DNA from: Mesorhizobium huakuii
GTDB taxonomy: Bacteria; Pseudomonadota; Alphaproteobacteria; Rhizobiales; Rhizobiaceae
DNA length: 64,000 nt
NCBI RefSeq assembly: GCF_014189455.1
Contig: NZ_CP050296.1
Coordinates: 5,018,001-5,082,000, forward strand
Direction of reading: 5' to 3'
Position 1 is the first letter of the stretch. Each line of letters starts with the position of its first letter. The notes beneath the pieces were generated by a model. The model was not told the origin of the DNA. It saw nothing but the letters and a program-made list of their open reading frames with translations, and searched no databases. A program made the position numbers and the translations under genes. Below are positions 16,758 through 25,980 of this stretch, in pieces.

Positions 16758-18695
16758 ATGCGTCACATCATGGCAAAGAGCCTCGCCCCCACCGATGGCG
16801 TCCGCGACTATCTGGCGGCGCAGGAGAAGAAGTCGCTGCTGCGCTTTCTGACCTGCGGTTCCGTCGATGACGGCAAGTCGACGCTGATCGGGCGTCTGCT
16901 GTCCGATACCAAGCAGATTTTCGAGGACCAGCTCGCCGCGCTCGAACGCGATTCGCGCAAGCACGGCACCACTGGCGACGACATTGATTTCGCGCTGCTG
17001 GTCGACGGTCTCGAGGCCGAGCGCGAGCAAGGCATCACCATCGACGTCGCCTACCGGTTCTTTGCGACGCCGAAGCGCAAGTTCATCGTCGCCGACACGC
17101 CCGGCCACGAGCAGTACACCCGCAACATGGCCACAGGCGCCTCGACCGCCGATCTGGCGATCGTGCTGATCGATGCCCGCCAAGGCGTGCTGCGCCAGAC
17201 AAGGCGCCATTCGATCATCGCCTCGCTGCTCGGCATCCGTCACATCGTGCTGGCCGTCAACAAGATCGATCTCGTCGATTTCGACCAGGCGGTTTTCGAC
17301 CGGATCGTCGAAGACTACGGGCAGTTCTCACGCGATCTCGGCTTCCAGACCATCGTGCCGATCCCGATGTCGGCCCGTTACGGTGACAATGTCAGCAGCC
17401 GGTCGCAGAACATGCATTGGTATTCCGGCCCGACGCTGATCGAGCACCTCGAGACCGTTTCGGTCGAAGAGGCTGCCGTCGAACAGCCGTTCCGTTTTCC
17501 GGTGCAGTACGTCAACCGTCCCAATCTCGACTTCCGCGGTTTTGCCGGCACGATCGCGTCAGGCGCCATCGCGCCAGGCGACGAGGTCGTCGTCGCCAAA
17601 TCCGGCAAGTCCTCGCATGTCAAACGCATCGTCGCTTATGGCGGCGATCTCAAACAGGCAGTGGCCGGCCAGGCCATCACCCTCGTCCTCGACGACGAGG
17701 TCGAGGTCTCCAGAGGCAATATGCTGGTTTCGCCGGCCGCCAGGCCGCAGGTCGCCGATCAGTTCGCCGCCAACATCGTCTGGTTTGACGAGCATGCGCT
17801 GCTGCCGGGTCGTTCCTACATCCTGCGCACCGAAACCGACCAGACCAGCGCCACCGTCACCGACCTGAAATACCGCATCAACGTCAACGACTTCGCCCAT
17901 GAGGCGGCCAAGTCGCTTGAGATGAACGAAGTCGGCATCTGCAACATCTCGACGCGAGCGCCGATCGCCTTCGATCCTTTCGCCGAGAACCGCACCACCG
18001 GCGCTTTCATCCTGATTGATCGCATCTCGAACGCCACCGTCGGCGCCGGCATGATCGTGCACTCGCTGCGTCGTGCCGAAAACATCCATTGGCAATCGCT
18101 CGATGTCGGCAAGCGCGTGCGCGCCGACATGAAGAACCAGCGGCCCGCCGTGTTCTGGTTCACCGGGCTTTCGGGCTCCGGCAAGTCGACCATCGCCAAT
18201 CTCTTCGAGAAGAAGCTGTACGCCACCGGGCGGCACACCTATATTCTGGACGGCGACAATGTCCGTCATGGTCTCAACCGTGATCTTGGCTTCACCGATG
18301 CCGACCGCGTCGAGAACATCCGCCGGGTCGCCGAAGTGGCCAAGCTGATGGCCGATGCCGGGTTGATCGTCATTGTCTCGTTCATTTCGCCGTTCAGCGC
18401 TGAACGGCGCATGGCGCGCGAGTTGATGGCCGACGGCGAGTTCATCGAGGTGTTTGTCGACACGCCTTTCGAGGAGTGCGCCAGGCGTGACCCGAAGGGC
18501 CTCTATGCCCGCGCGCTGAATGGCGAGATCAAGAACTTCACCGGTGTCGATTCCCCATACGAGGCGCCGGAAAATCCGGAAATCCATCTGAAGACGCTCG
18601 GCAGATCGGCGGAAGAGATGGTAGATGCCCTGGAACACTGGCTGAACGAGCGTGACATTGCCGAAGACCAATATGACAGTGGCGGCGGTATCTGA
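16758..18695 (+). CDS. cysNC: Fused sulfate adenylyltransferase large subunit / APS kinase (CysNC, NodQ-like)
   Basis: A 645-residue bifunctional enzyme. The N-terminal half is a translation-factor-like GTPase that drives APS formation with CysD: P-loop GSVDDGKST at 34-42, DTPGH at 113-117, NKID at 168-171. The C-terminal domain from about residue 460 is APS kinase, which makes PAPS: P-loop GLSGSGKST at 470-478, [15 protein letters not shown], and the phospho-acceptor serine region SFISPF near 541-546. Such fusions are usual in rhizobia. An ATG four codons later (16770) is also plausible. The gene overlaps cysQ at its 3' end. PAPS could feed cysteine synthesis or sulfation of surface glycans. 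Confidence 0.95.
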   Translation: MRHIMAKSLAPTDGVRDYLAAQEKKSLLRFLTCGSVDDGKSTLIGRLLSDTKQIFEDQLAALERDSRKHGTTGDDIDFALLVDGLEAEREQGITIDVAYRFFATPKRKFIVADTPGHEQYTRNMATGASTADLAIVLIDARQGVLRQTRRHSIIASLLGIRHIVLAVNKIDLVDFDQAVFDRIVEDYGQFSRDLGFQTIVPIPMSARYGDNVSSRSQNMHWYSGPTLIEHLETVSVEEAAVEQPFRFPVQYVNRPNLDFRGFAGTIASGAIAPGDEVVVAKSGKSSHVKRIVAYGGDLKQAVAGQAITLVLDDEVEVSRGNMLVSPAARPQVADQFAANIVWFDEHALLPGRSYILRTETDQTSATVTDLKYRINVNDFAHEAAKSLEMNEVGICNISTRAPIAFDPFAENRTTGAFILIDRISNATVGAGMIVHSLRRAENIHWQSLDVGKRVRADMKNQRPAVFWFTGLSGSGKSTIANLFEKKLYATGRHTYILDGDNVRHGLNRDLGFTDADRVENIRRVAEVAKLMADAGLIVIVSFISPFSAERRMARELMADGEFIEVFVDTPFEECARRDPKGLYARALNGEIKNFTGVDSPYEAPENPEIHLKTLGRSAEEMVDALEHWLNERDIAEDQYDSGGGI

Positions 18696-19497
18696 CGACA
18701 GGTCGATGCTCGATATCTTCGAGCAGTTGGCCCTGGCGGCCGGACGCGAGGTCATGCGCGTGTTCCACGCCGGTTGCGCGGTCGACCGCAAGTCGGACGC
18801 CTCGCCGGTGACGGAGGCGGACCGCGAGAGCGAGAAGATCATTCTCGCCGGGCTGCGCGCTGCATTTCCCGAGATTCCTTGCGTGGCTGAGGAGGAAGCG
18901 GCGGCTGGAATCATGCCGACTGATCTGGGCGAGGCCTTCTTCCTCATCGACCCGCTCGACGGCACCAAGGAATTCGTCAATCGCCGCACCGACTTCACCG
19001 TCAACATCGCGCTTGTCCGCCATGGCGTGCCGGAACTCGGCGTCGTCTTCGCACCTTGCACTGGACGTTTCTTTTCCGGCCGGCCGGGCAGGGCGGAAGC
19101 CCTGGAAATCGATGGCGATTACCAGATCGTCGGCCGCCGGCCGATTTCGGTGAGAACGGCAGCAGCGCCGCTGGCCGTGGTCGCCAGCCGCTCCCACAAC
19201 ACGCCGGAAACCGAAGCCTATATTCGCGACCTCGGTGCCGCCGAGATCGTCTCTGTCGGTTCGTCCTTGAAATTCTGTCTTCTCGCCAGCGCCGAGGCGG
19301 ATGTCTATCCGCGCTTCGGACGCACCATGGAATGGGACACCGCGGCGGGCGACGCGGTGCTGCGCGCGGCGGGCGGCACGACACGCACGCTGGACGGCAA
19401 GCCCTTGGCCTACGGCAAACGCGACCAGGCCCACGACGAGGATTTCGCCAATCCGCATTTTATCGCCAGCGGCAGGGTAGGGGCGAGCCCCGTCTGA
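18673..19497 (+). CDS. cysQ: 3'(2'),5'-bisphosphate nucleotidase
   Basis: CysQ removes the 3' phosphate from PAP, the by-product of PAPS use, and is an inositol-monophosphatase-fold, magnesium-dependent enzyme. The metal-site motifs are VAEEEAAAG (71-79), DPLDGTKEF (93-101) and WDTAAGD (221-227). The ATG at 18673 overlaps the cysNC end by 23 bases. ATGs at 18652 and 18706 are alternatives, and the true start is not settled. Its place after cysDNC makes a complete PAPS making-and-recycling unit. Confidence 0.92.
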   Translation: MTVAAVSDDRSMLDIFEQLALAAGREVMRVFHAGCAVDRKSDASPVTEADRESEKIILAGLRAAFPEIPCVAEEEAAAGIMPTDLGEAFFLIDPLDGTKEFVNRRTDFTVNIALVRHGVPELGVVFAPCTGRFFSGRPGRAEALEIDGDYQIVGRRPISVRTAAAPLAVVASRSHNTPETEAYIRDLGAAEIVSVGSSLKFCLLASAEADVYPRFGRTMEWDTAAGDAVLRAAGGTTRTLDGKPLAYGKRDQAHDEDFANPHFIASGRVGASPV

Positions 19498-19510
19498 GAC
19501 CGGCTGCCGA

Positions 19511-20653
19511 TTACTCGGCCGCGGCCTGCGCCGAGTTCGAGCCGATGTAGTTGCGGATCGTCTCGATGATCCGGTCCTGGTCGGCTTCGCTGAGATAGGG
19601 GTGCATCGGCAGGCACAGGATGCGCTTCGGCAGATCCTCCGAGACGGCAAGGCCGGTCGGCGTGCGTGGGTAGTCGCGATAGGCGACCTGGGCATGCAGC
19701 GGCTTGACGTAGTAGATGACGGACGGGATGCCTTTTTCGCTCAGATGCGCCTTCAGGCCATCGCGCTTGGGCGTCTCGATGGCGTACTGCGCCCAGGCCG
19801 AACGGCTGCCGTCCAGGTTGCGGGCCGCCGTGACGATATCGCCAAGCCCTTCGGCATAGCGATTTGCCACCACCTGGCGTGCCACCATCTCGTCTTCGAG
19901 TATGGCGAGCTTTTCGATGAGGATCGCCGCCTGCAGCGTGTCGAGCCGCGAATTGATGCCGACGCGGACATTGTCATATTGCGTCTCGCCCTTGCCGTGG
20001 AAGGCGAAGGATCTGAGCTTGTCGGCCATCTCGTCGTCGTTGGTGAACATCGCGCCGCCATCGCCATAGCAGCCAAGCGGCTTGGCCGGATAGAAGCTGG
20101 TCGAGCCGACATGGCCGAAAGCACCGCACATCTTGCCGTCAAGCGACCCGCCCATCGACTGGGCGGCGTCCTCGATCACCAGCAGCCCTTCGCGGTTGGC
20201 GATCGCCATGATGGCATCGTAATCGGCGGCAAGGCCGAACAGGTCGACAGGGATGATTGCCTTCGGCTTCAGCCTTCCTTCCTTCTTGATCATGGCGATG
20301 GCCGCCTCGAGGCTGGCGATGTCGATGTTATAGGTCACCGGATCGACGTCGACGAAGACGGGCTCGGCCTTGGTCAGCGCCACCACTTCGGCGGTGGCGG
20401 CGAAAGTGAAGCTCGGCACGAACACCGCGTCGCCCGGGCCAATGCCGGCGGCAAACAGCGGCAGCAGCAGCGCATCGGTGCCGTTGGCGCAGGCCACGAC
20501 ATGCTTGGTGCCGACATAGGCTGCGAGCTTCTTCTCGAACTCCGCCACCTGGGGCCCGAGGATGTAGCGGCCGTCCTCGACGACATGGTCGATCGCGGCC
20601 TTCAGCCGGTCGCGGATACGTTCGCGCTGCGCGCCAAGATCGATGAACTGCAT
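19511..20653 (-). CDS. DegT/DnrJ/EryC1/StrS-family sugar aminotransferase
   Basis: A PLP-dependent aminotransferase of 380 residues that adds an amino group to a keto nucleotide sugar. The PLP lysine is Lys191 in STSFYPAKPLGCYGDGG. Other family blocks are CANGTDALLLPL, VFVPSFTFAATAEVV, and EDAAQSMGG. The start MQFIDLGAQRERI is typical of the WbpE/ArnB branch and is preceded by gagg at suitable spacing. It runs convergent with cysQ (13-base gap) and belongs by function to the surface-glycan genes further left. The 263 bases upstream (20654-20916) should hold its promoter; no other gene is seen there. Confidence 0.9.
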   Translation of the reverse strand: MQFIDLGAQRERIRDRLKAAIDHVVEDGRYILGPQVAEFEKKLAAYVGTKHVVACANGTDALLLPLFAAGIGPGDAVFVPSFTFAATAEVVALTKAEPVFVDVDPVTYNIDIASLEAAIAMIKKEGRLKPKAIIPVDLFGLAADYDAIMAIANREGLLVIEDAAQSMGGSLDGKMCGAFGHVGSTSFYPAKPLGCYGDGGAMFTNDDEMADKLRSFAFHGKGETQYDNVRVGINSRLDTLQAAILIEKLAILEDEMVARQVVANRYAEGLGDIVTAARNLDGSRSAWAQYAIETPKRDGLKAHLSEKGIPSVIYYVKPLHAQVAYRDYPRTPTGLAVSEDLPKRILCLPMHPYLSEADQDRIIETIRNYIGSNSAQAAAE

Positions 20654-20916
20654 GTCAGCCTCAAAAACGATTTCAATCAGGCGGTTTAGCCAAAATAACG
20701 GCCCGCTGGTACCAGAGTTGCGCTTGCCGAGAAAGCCGGGCAGCCGGGGCCACCGATTGCCCGGATATTGCAGTCTGTTACCGCTGATTTCAGGTGAATC
20801 CTAGCAAGATGCCGGAAATCCGGGCTTCGTCGGGCACAGTCGCGACCTTATAGTCCCACTGAGCGGCCCCGCGAAACATAAAGTGATCGGCTGGCTCAAC
20901 TTAAGGTGAGCGTTGC

Positions 20917-21841
20917 TCAGGCGATTTCATGCCGCCATGGCGGATTGGCGCCTGCGCGCGACACGGTCACTGCCGCTGCCTTGGCACCAAGCGCCAGCGC
21001 CTTATGAATGGCTTCTTTCGACAGTCCGGCGATTGCCGCTTTCGTCAGCAGGCCCTGCTCGTGCAAGGAGGCGAGGATGCCGGCGTTGAACGTGTCGCCG
21101 GCTCCGACCGTGTCGACCACCTCGACCTTTTCCGGCATCACGGTGACGGCGTGATCCCTGGTGTAACCGACCGCACCTTCGCTGCCATGCGTGACGACGA
21201 TCAGCTTGGGGCCGCGGTCGAGCCAATTGCGGATGACATCCTCATGCGAGCCGGCTTCGCCAAACCAGTTCAGGTCCTCATCCGACAGCTTCACGATGTC
21301 GGCCATCGCCATCATGGCGCGAATGCGCCTGAGGTGCTTTGCCTTGTCCGGGATGAAGTTCGGTCGGATGTTGGGGTCGAGCATCATGACGCGGCTCGCG
21401 TGCTCGCGCCGCATGAATTCTTCATAGGCGCTGCCGGCCGGCTCCGAGATCAGGCTGATGGCGCCGAACAGCATGGCCTCGATCTCGTTGCCGAGCGCTG
21501 GCAGGTCGTCGATGGTCAACAGGCGTCCGGCGGTGTTCTCGTCGTAGAATGTGTAGGTCGCCTGGCCGTTGGTGAGCCGCACGAAGGCGAGCGTGGTCGG
21601 CCTGGGCGAGGTGTGGGCATAGGTGGAGCTGACCTTGCTCGCTCCCAGCGCATCCCTGAACTGGCCACCGAAAAGGTCGGACGACAGGCCGGAAAAGAAA
21701 CCGGCCGGCGCGCCGAGCCGGCCAAGCGCGATCGCCGTGTTGAACACCGCGCCGCCGACATAGGGGGCGAAAGCCGGCTCACCTTGCGTCGTGGTGCGCG
21801 GCAGCATGTCGATCAGGGGCTTCGCCGCAGCAAAGGATCAT
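20917..21841 (-). pseudogene. PfkB-family sugar kinase (fructokinase-like), frameshifted near the start
   Basis: A PfkB/ribokinase-fold kinase, probably phosphorylating fructose or a related ketose imported by the Frc system. The family glycine block is APYVGGAVFNTAIALGRLG, and the catalytic GAGDTFNAG includes the Asp base. The proper start is the ATG at 21841, overlapping the upstream TGA as ATGA and reading MILCCGEA. A run of four C (plus-strand G, 21816-21819) where three are needed then shifts the frame. Removing one C joins it to LIDMLPRTT and a full-length kinase. An internal ATG at 21807 would give 296 residues lacking the first beta strand. The break is either a sequence error or a fresh mutation. 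Confidence 0.85.
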
Positions 21842-22284
21842 GGTTTTCTGGTCTCCGGCGGATAGATCACGCCCTTGCGGATGATGATGTTGGCGTAAAG
21901 CCTCGGCTCGCTTGTCGCGACGATGGCATGCGCCAATTTGACCCGTGCATAGAAGTCGGCGCCGGCCAGTGCAACCACCTTGCGGCCCGGCGCGCGCTTG
22001 GCGCAGATCGCCTCGATCTCGTGATGGACTGGATCGGCAATCGAGGGATTGCCTTTGACTGAAGCGCGAAACAGGGCTTCCGGAACGGCGTCGTCGACCG
22101 GCAGCACGCTCAGGATCGCATCGAGCACCGGGATGAGATGATGACCGTCGGCCCGGACCAGGCGCCTTGCCTGCTCCTCTGCCGGATAGTTTCCGTCGAC
22201 CAGGGCGATCTCATCGCCATGGCCCATGGCGCGCAGTGTCGCCAGAAGGTCCGGACCGAGCAGCGCCGGGATTCCGATCAGCAT
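21838..22284 (-). CDS. RbsD/FucU-family sugar mutarotase
   Basis: A 148-residue protein of the RbsD/FucU family, which interconverts anomers or ring forms of sugars after uptake. Supporting motifs are LRAMGHGDEIALVDGNYPA near the N-terminus (with the family histidine) and EPRLYANIIIRKGVI near the C-terminus. The form is closer to FucU than RbsD. It is placed between a ROK regulator (same strand, adjacent) and a PfkB kinase (four-base overlap), so the three probably form one operon for one sugar. Confidence 0.85.
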   Translation of the reverse strand: MLIGIPALLGPDLLATLRAMGHGDEIALVDGNYPAEEQARRLVRADGHHLIPVLDAILSVLPVDDAVPEALFRASVKGNPSIADPVHHEIEAICAKRAPGRKVVALAGADFYARVKLAHAIVATSEPRLYANIIIRKGVIYPPETRKP

Positions 22285-23511
22285 TCAGGCGCTCCTGGAA
22301 ATCGTCGTCGAACCAATCAGAAAGCGTTCGGAAAGCGGCAGGCTGGCGCCGCCGAGCGCCCGGGCATGGATGCCGACGGTTCCTTCGCGAACGACGGGGA
22401 GTTTCAGGCCTTCGCCGTCGATTGTGGCGATGGCGGCGACAATGGCATCGACCAGTCGGCGGCGCACCGCCTGCGGCATCCAGCCGTCGACCACCGCCGC
22501 CTCGAAATCGATGACCGAGGACGCGGCGACGATGGCATAGGCAAGCGCCTGCGAGGCATTGGCGATCCAGTCGTCGAGTTCGGAGCCGATGTCGCCCCAG
22601 TCCTCGGGCGAGGTCCACAGGTGCGAGGCCTCGACGCCGCGCGCATTGAGCGCTTTTTCCAGCATGGCGATCGAGGCCACATCGATCAGCTGGGTCGGCT
22701 TGCCATCCGGCCCGGGCACCGGCATCGAGCCGAGCGCGCCGGCATTGCCGGTCGGGCCGCCGAACAACCGGCCATTCAGCACGATGCCGCCGCCGGCAAA
22801 GGCGCCGATATAGAAATAGACGAAGTCGCGCGCGCCACCCGCTTGGCCGAAGACGAGCTCGGCGCCGCAGGCCGAGGTGGCGTCGTTCTGCAGATAGACC
22901 GGAAACTCGCATTGCGCCTGGATGTCGGCCCTGATGTCACGGTGTCGCCATTCGTCCATGACGTCGCGCGGCGCGCCGGCGGTGTCGGCCCAGTTCCACA
23001 GTTCGAATGGCATGGCGATGCCGAGCCCGGCGATGCGCTTGTCCTGGGCCGGCGTCAGTTCGCCGCGCATTCTTTTCATGCCATCGGTGACGAATTCCAC
23101 CGTCTCGCGCGGTGCCGGATAGCGATAGGAGTGCTGCAGCATCGAGCGCACATGCCCAAGAAAATCGATCAGCACCAGTTCGGCGCTGCGGCGGCCGATC
23201 TTGAGGCCGATGAAGAAGGCGCCCTCGGGATTGAGCGCCATCGGGATGGAGGGCTGGCCGATCTTGCCGCGCAGCGGCGCCTGGCGGACGAGCAGGCCTT
23301 CTTCCTCCAGTTCGCGCATGATGACCGAAACCGTCTGCGCCGAAAGTCCAGTCATGCGGGCGATGTCGGATTTCGCCAGGCTGCCGTGCTGGCGCACCAG
23401 CGAGAGCACCAACCGCTCGTTGTGGTCGCGCATGCCGCTCTGGTTGGTGCCGCGGTGAATCAGGCTGTCATTCGCTTCGGGCGAACCGTGCCTCGCAGTG
23501 GCGGTCTCCAC
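22285..23511 (-). CDS. ROK-family transcriptional regulator
   Basis: A NagC/XylR-type regulator of about 408 residues. A winged helix-turn-helix lies at about residues 27-80 (LAKSDIARMTGLSAQTVSVI), followed by a ROK sugar-kinase-like domain. The kinase part looks catalytically degenerate: GNAGALGSM stands where active ROK kinases have a GEIGH-type block, and the zinc CxCG motif is absent. The GTG at 23511 is preceded by gggagg at good spacing. The open frame continues far upstream, but that part is antisense to frcB. It faces frcBCA across 210 bases holding a palindrome, so it is probably a repressor of both sides, relieved by sugar. Confidence 0.9.
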   Translation of the reverse strand: METATARHGSPEANDSLIHRGTNQSGMRDHNERLVLSLVRQHGSLAKSDIARMTGLSAQTVSVIMRELEEEGLLVRQAPLRGKIGQPSIPMALNPEGAFFIGLKIGRRSAELVLIDFLGHVRSMLQHSYRYPAPRETVEFVTDGMKRMRGELTPAQDKRIAGLGIAMPFELWNWADTAGAPRDVMDEWRHRDIRADIQAQCEFPVYLQNDATSACGAELVFGQAGGARDFVYFYIGAFAGGGIVLNGRLFGGPTGNAGALGSMPVPGPDGKPTQLIDVASIAMLEKALNARGVEASHLWTSPEDWGDIGSELDDWIANASQALAYAIVAASSVIDFEAAVVDGWMPQAVRRRLVDAIVAAIATIDGEGLKLPVVREGTVGIHARALGGASLPLSERFLIGSTTISRSA

Positions 23512-23572
23512 CCTGTTCCTCCCGTCGTTTCCCCTCAATGCTTTTGGGCCAGAATGAGTGAACGGCGCAAGG

Positions 23573-23610
23573 CTGTCAATAATAAATAAGAGTGATTTAA
23601 TTATTGACAG
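23573..23610. promoter_or_regulatory. Probable operator palindrome between ROK regulator and frcB
   Basis: An 11-base perfect inverted repeat, ctgtcaataat / attattgacag, separated by 16 A+T-rich bases, in the divergent region between the regulator and frcB. Its position and A+T-rich arms resemble sites of NagC-like ROK regulators. The binding partner is inferred. Confidence 0.65.
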
Positions 23611-23721
23611 CGCCTGCGGTCTGGTGTCTGTTGAGGCGGCGTCCACGCTGGGAGAAATTCGTAGGATGCGCCGTAGATGCCGGTGGCCGGCATCCGGAAT
23701 GGTTCCACTGGGAGGAAGATC

Positions 23722-24756
23722 GTGACCAATACAAAACTGTTGAAATCGACCGTGTTTGCCGCGGCCGCCCTGGGTCTGATGGCGTTTGCGTCGTCCGCTT
23801 CCGCGGCCGGTGTCGGCGCTTGCCTGATCACCAAGACCGACACGAACCCCTTCTTCGTCAAGATGAAGGAAGGCGCGACCGCAAAGGCCAAGGAACTCGG
23901 CGTCGACCTCAAGACCTACGCCGGCAAGATCGACGGCGACAGCGAGAGCCAGGTGGCGGCCATCGAAAGCTGCATCGCCGACGGCGCCAAGGGCATCCTG
24001 ATCACCGCATCCGACACCAAGGGCATCGTGCCGACCGTGAAGAAGGCGCGTGACGCCGGCCTGCTGGTGATCGCGCTCGACACGCCGCTCGATCCGATCG
24101 ACGCGGCCGATGCGACCTTCGCCACCGACAATCTCGAGGCCGGCAAGCTGATCGGCGCCTGGGCTGCCGCCACGCTCGGCGACAAGGCCAAGGACGCCAA
24201 GATCGGCTTCCTCGACCTGACGCCTTCGCAGCCGACGGTCGACGTGCTGCGCGACCAGGGCTTCATGATGGGCTACGGCATCGATGTGAAGGATCCCAAC
24301 AAGATCGGCGACGAGACCGATCCGCGCATCGTCGGTCACGACGTCACCAACGGCAATGAGGAGGGCGGCCGCAAGGCGATGGAGAACCTTCTGCAGAAGG
24401 ACAACACCATCAACGTCATCCACACCATCAACGAGCCGGCCGCTGTCGGTGCCTACCAGGCGCTCAAGGCCGTCGGTCTGGAAAAGCAGGTGCTGATCGT
24501 CTCCGTCGACGGCGGCTGCCCCGGCGTGAAGTCGGTTACCGAAGGTGTCATTGGCGCGACGTCGCAGCAGTACCCGCTGCAGATGGCAGCGCTCGGCATC
24601 GAGGCGATCGCCGCCTTCGCCAAGGACGGAACCAAGCCGAAGCCGACCGAAGGCAAGAATTTCTTCGATACCGGCGTCAATTTGGTGACCGACAAGCCGG
24701 CCAAGGGCGTGAAGTCCATCGACACCAAGGAAGGCCTCGCCAAGTGCTGGGGCTGA
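23722..24756 (+). CDS. frcB: Sugar ABC importer substrate-binding protein, FrcB-like
   Basis: A periplasmic sugar-binding protein of the ribose/fructose class, about 344 residues. A lipid-free signal peptide covers about the first 27 residues (hydrophobic [19 protein letters not shown], then [20 protein letters not shown]). Blocks shared with Sinorhizobium FrcB include [37 protein letters not shown] and [16 protein letters not shown], ending in KCWG. The GTG at 23722 is chosen because gggaggaag lies just before it and it puts the signal peptide at the N-terminus. It is the first gene of frcBCA. Likely ligands are fructose, possibly ribose, mannose or xylose as in S. meliloti. Confidence 0.93.
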   Translation: MTNTKLLKSTVFAAAALGLMAFASSASAAGVGACLITKTDTNPFFVKMKEGATAKAKELGVDLKTYAGKIDGDSESQVAAIESCIADGAKGILITASDTKGIVPTVKKARDAGLLVIALDTPLDPIDAADATFATDNLEAGKLIGAWAAATLGDKAKDAKIGFLDLTPSQPTVDVLRDQGFMMGYGIDVKDPNKIGDETDPRIVGHDVTNGNEEGGRKAMENLLQKDNTINVIHTINEPAAVGAYQALKAVGLEKQVLIVSVDGGCPGVKSVTEGVIGATSQQYPLQMAALGIEAIAAFAKDGTKPKPTEGKNFFDTGVNLVTDKPAKGVKSIDTKEGLAKCWG

Positions 24757-24785
24757 TGCTGGTCTGATCGGCAATTACCGAACTC

Positions 24786-24815
24786 GAGCGGTTGGGGCTT
24801 GATCCCCGACCGCTT
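24786..24815 (+). terminator. Stem-loop between frcB and frcC
   Basis: A stem of about eleven pairs (gagcggttgggg against ccccgaccgctt, with G-U tolerated) closes a six-base loop. There is no T-run, so it is more likely an mRNA-stabilising or partial attenuation structure than a full terminator. That fits the usual excess of binding protein over permease. Confidence 0.55.
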
Positions 24816-24916
24816 CGGGTGGACGATGGGTCGCGTGACCGCGAACAATCCCGGCAGCAGACCGGAAAGGCGTGGACGGGCGTTGGCGCTAGGCTGACAC
24901 CTCACGGGGAGGAAAC

Positions 24917-25978
24917 ATGGCTCAAGCTCAGGAATTCGAGAAGGTTCTCTCGGGCAGCGACACCAGCGTTGCAGCGTTCGACGAACACAAATCGGCCGTC
25001 AAGCGCATCCAGCACTTCCTGCATTCGACACCGGCGGCAGTGCCGCTGATCGTGCTGGTCCTGTCTATCATCATTTTCGGCATCGCCATCGGCGGACGTT
25101 TCTTTTCGTCCTATACGCTGACGCTGATCCTGCAGCAGATTGCCATCGTCGGCATTCTGGGCGCCGCGCAGACATTGGTCATCCTGACCGCCGGCATCGA
25201 CCTGTCGATTGGCGTGATCATGGTGATTTCAGCCGTGATCATGGGCAATTGCGCGGTCAGCTACGGTATGCCGGCCATTCTCGCCGTGGCGATCGGGCTT
25301 GCCGCGGGTGCGGCCTGCGGGCTGCTCAACGGGTTGCTGGTCGCCTATATGAAACTGCCGCCCTTCATCGTGACGCTTGGCACCTGGAACATCGTCATGG
25401 CCACGAACTTCATCTATTCGGCCAATGAGACGATCCGCGACACCGACGTCGACACTCAGGCGCCGCTGCTGCATCTGTTCGCCCTGAGCTTCAAGATCGG
25501 CACGGCGGTGCTGACGCTCGGCGTCATAGCCACGGTCGTGCTCGTGATGATCCTCTGGTACGTGCTCAATCACACGGCATGGGGCCGCCATGTCTACGCC
25601 GTCGGCGATGACCAGGAGGCGGCGAAGCTGTCGGGCATCCAGACCAAGAAGGTGCTGGTGACGGTCTATACACTTGCCGGGCTGATTGCCGCTTTCGCTG
25701 CCTGGGTTTCTGTCGGCCGCAACGGCTCGATCTCGCCGTCCGCCGCCGTCACCGATTACAATCTCCAGGCCATCACCGCGACGGTGATCGGCGGTATTTC
25801 TCTGTTCGGCGGGCGCGGCTCTATCCTGGGCACGCTGTTCGGCGCGATGATCGTCGGTGTCGTCTCCATGGGTCTCAACATGCTGGGCGCCGATCCGCAA
25901 TGGAAAGTGCTGCTCACCGGTGTGCTGATCATCGGCGCCGTGGCGATCGACCAATGGATCAGAAAGGTTTCGGCATAG
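24917..25978 (+). CDS. frcC: Sugar ABC importer permease, FrcC-like
   Basis: An inner-membrane permease of 353 residues in the RbsC/AraH family (BPD_transp_2). A soluble N-terminus of about 45 residues precedes eight to ten membrane segments. Family blocks include GILGAAQTLVILTAGIDLSI, the GLLNGLLVAYMKLPPFIVTL loop and ISLFGGRGSILGTLFGA near the end. A strong gggaggaaac lies before the ATG. It is followed by frcA after two bases. It forms the channel for the FrcB ligand. Confidence 0.93.
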   Translation: MAQAQEFEKVLSGSDTSVAAFDEHKSAVKRIQHFLHSTPAAVPLIVLVLSIIIFGIAIGGRFFSSYTLTLILQQIAIVGILGAAQTLVILTAGIDLSIGVIMVISAVIMGNCAVSYGMPAILAVAIGLAAGAACGLLNGLLVAYMKLPPFIVTLGTWNIVMATNFIYSANETIRDTDVDTQAPLLHLFALSFKIGTAVLTLGVIATVVLVMILWYVLNHTAWGRHVYAVGDDQEAAKLSGIQTKKVLVTVYTLAGLIAAFAAWVSVGRNGSISPSAAVTDYNLQAITATVIGGISLFGGRGSILGTLFGAMIVGVVSMGLNMLGADPQWKVLLTGVLIIGAVAIDQWIRKVSA

Positions 25979-25980
25979 TC

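Noticed and set aside
15850..18695. nodP/nodQ of a symbiosis island
   Set aside because: No nod box, nod, nif or fix genes, and no integrase are seen; adjacent cysQ favours the general sulfate-activation genes.
17559..19061. 500-residue minus-strand frame over cysNC and cysQ
   Set aside because: Both plus-strand genes are complete with catalytic motifs; the frame is a G+C-driven shadow.
23512..24774. N-terminal extension of the ROK regulator to 829 residues
   Set aside because: The extension is antisense to frcB; the GTG at 23511 has a strong ribosome-binding site and gives the family length.
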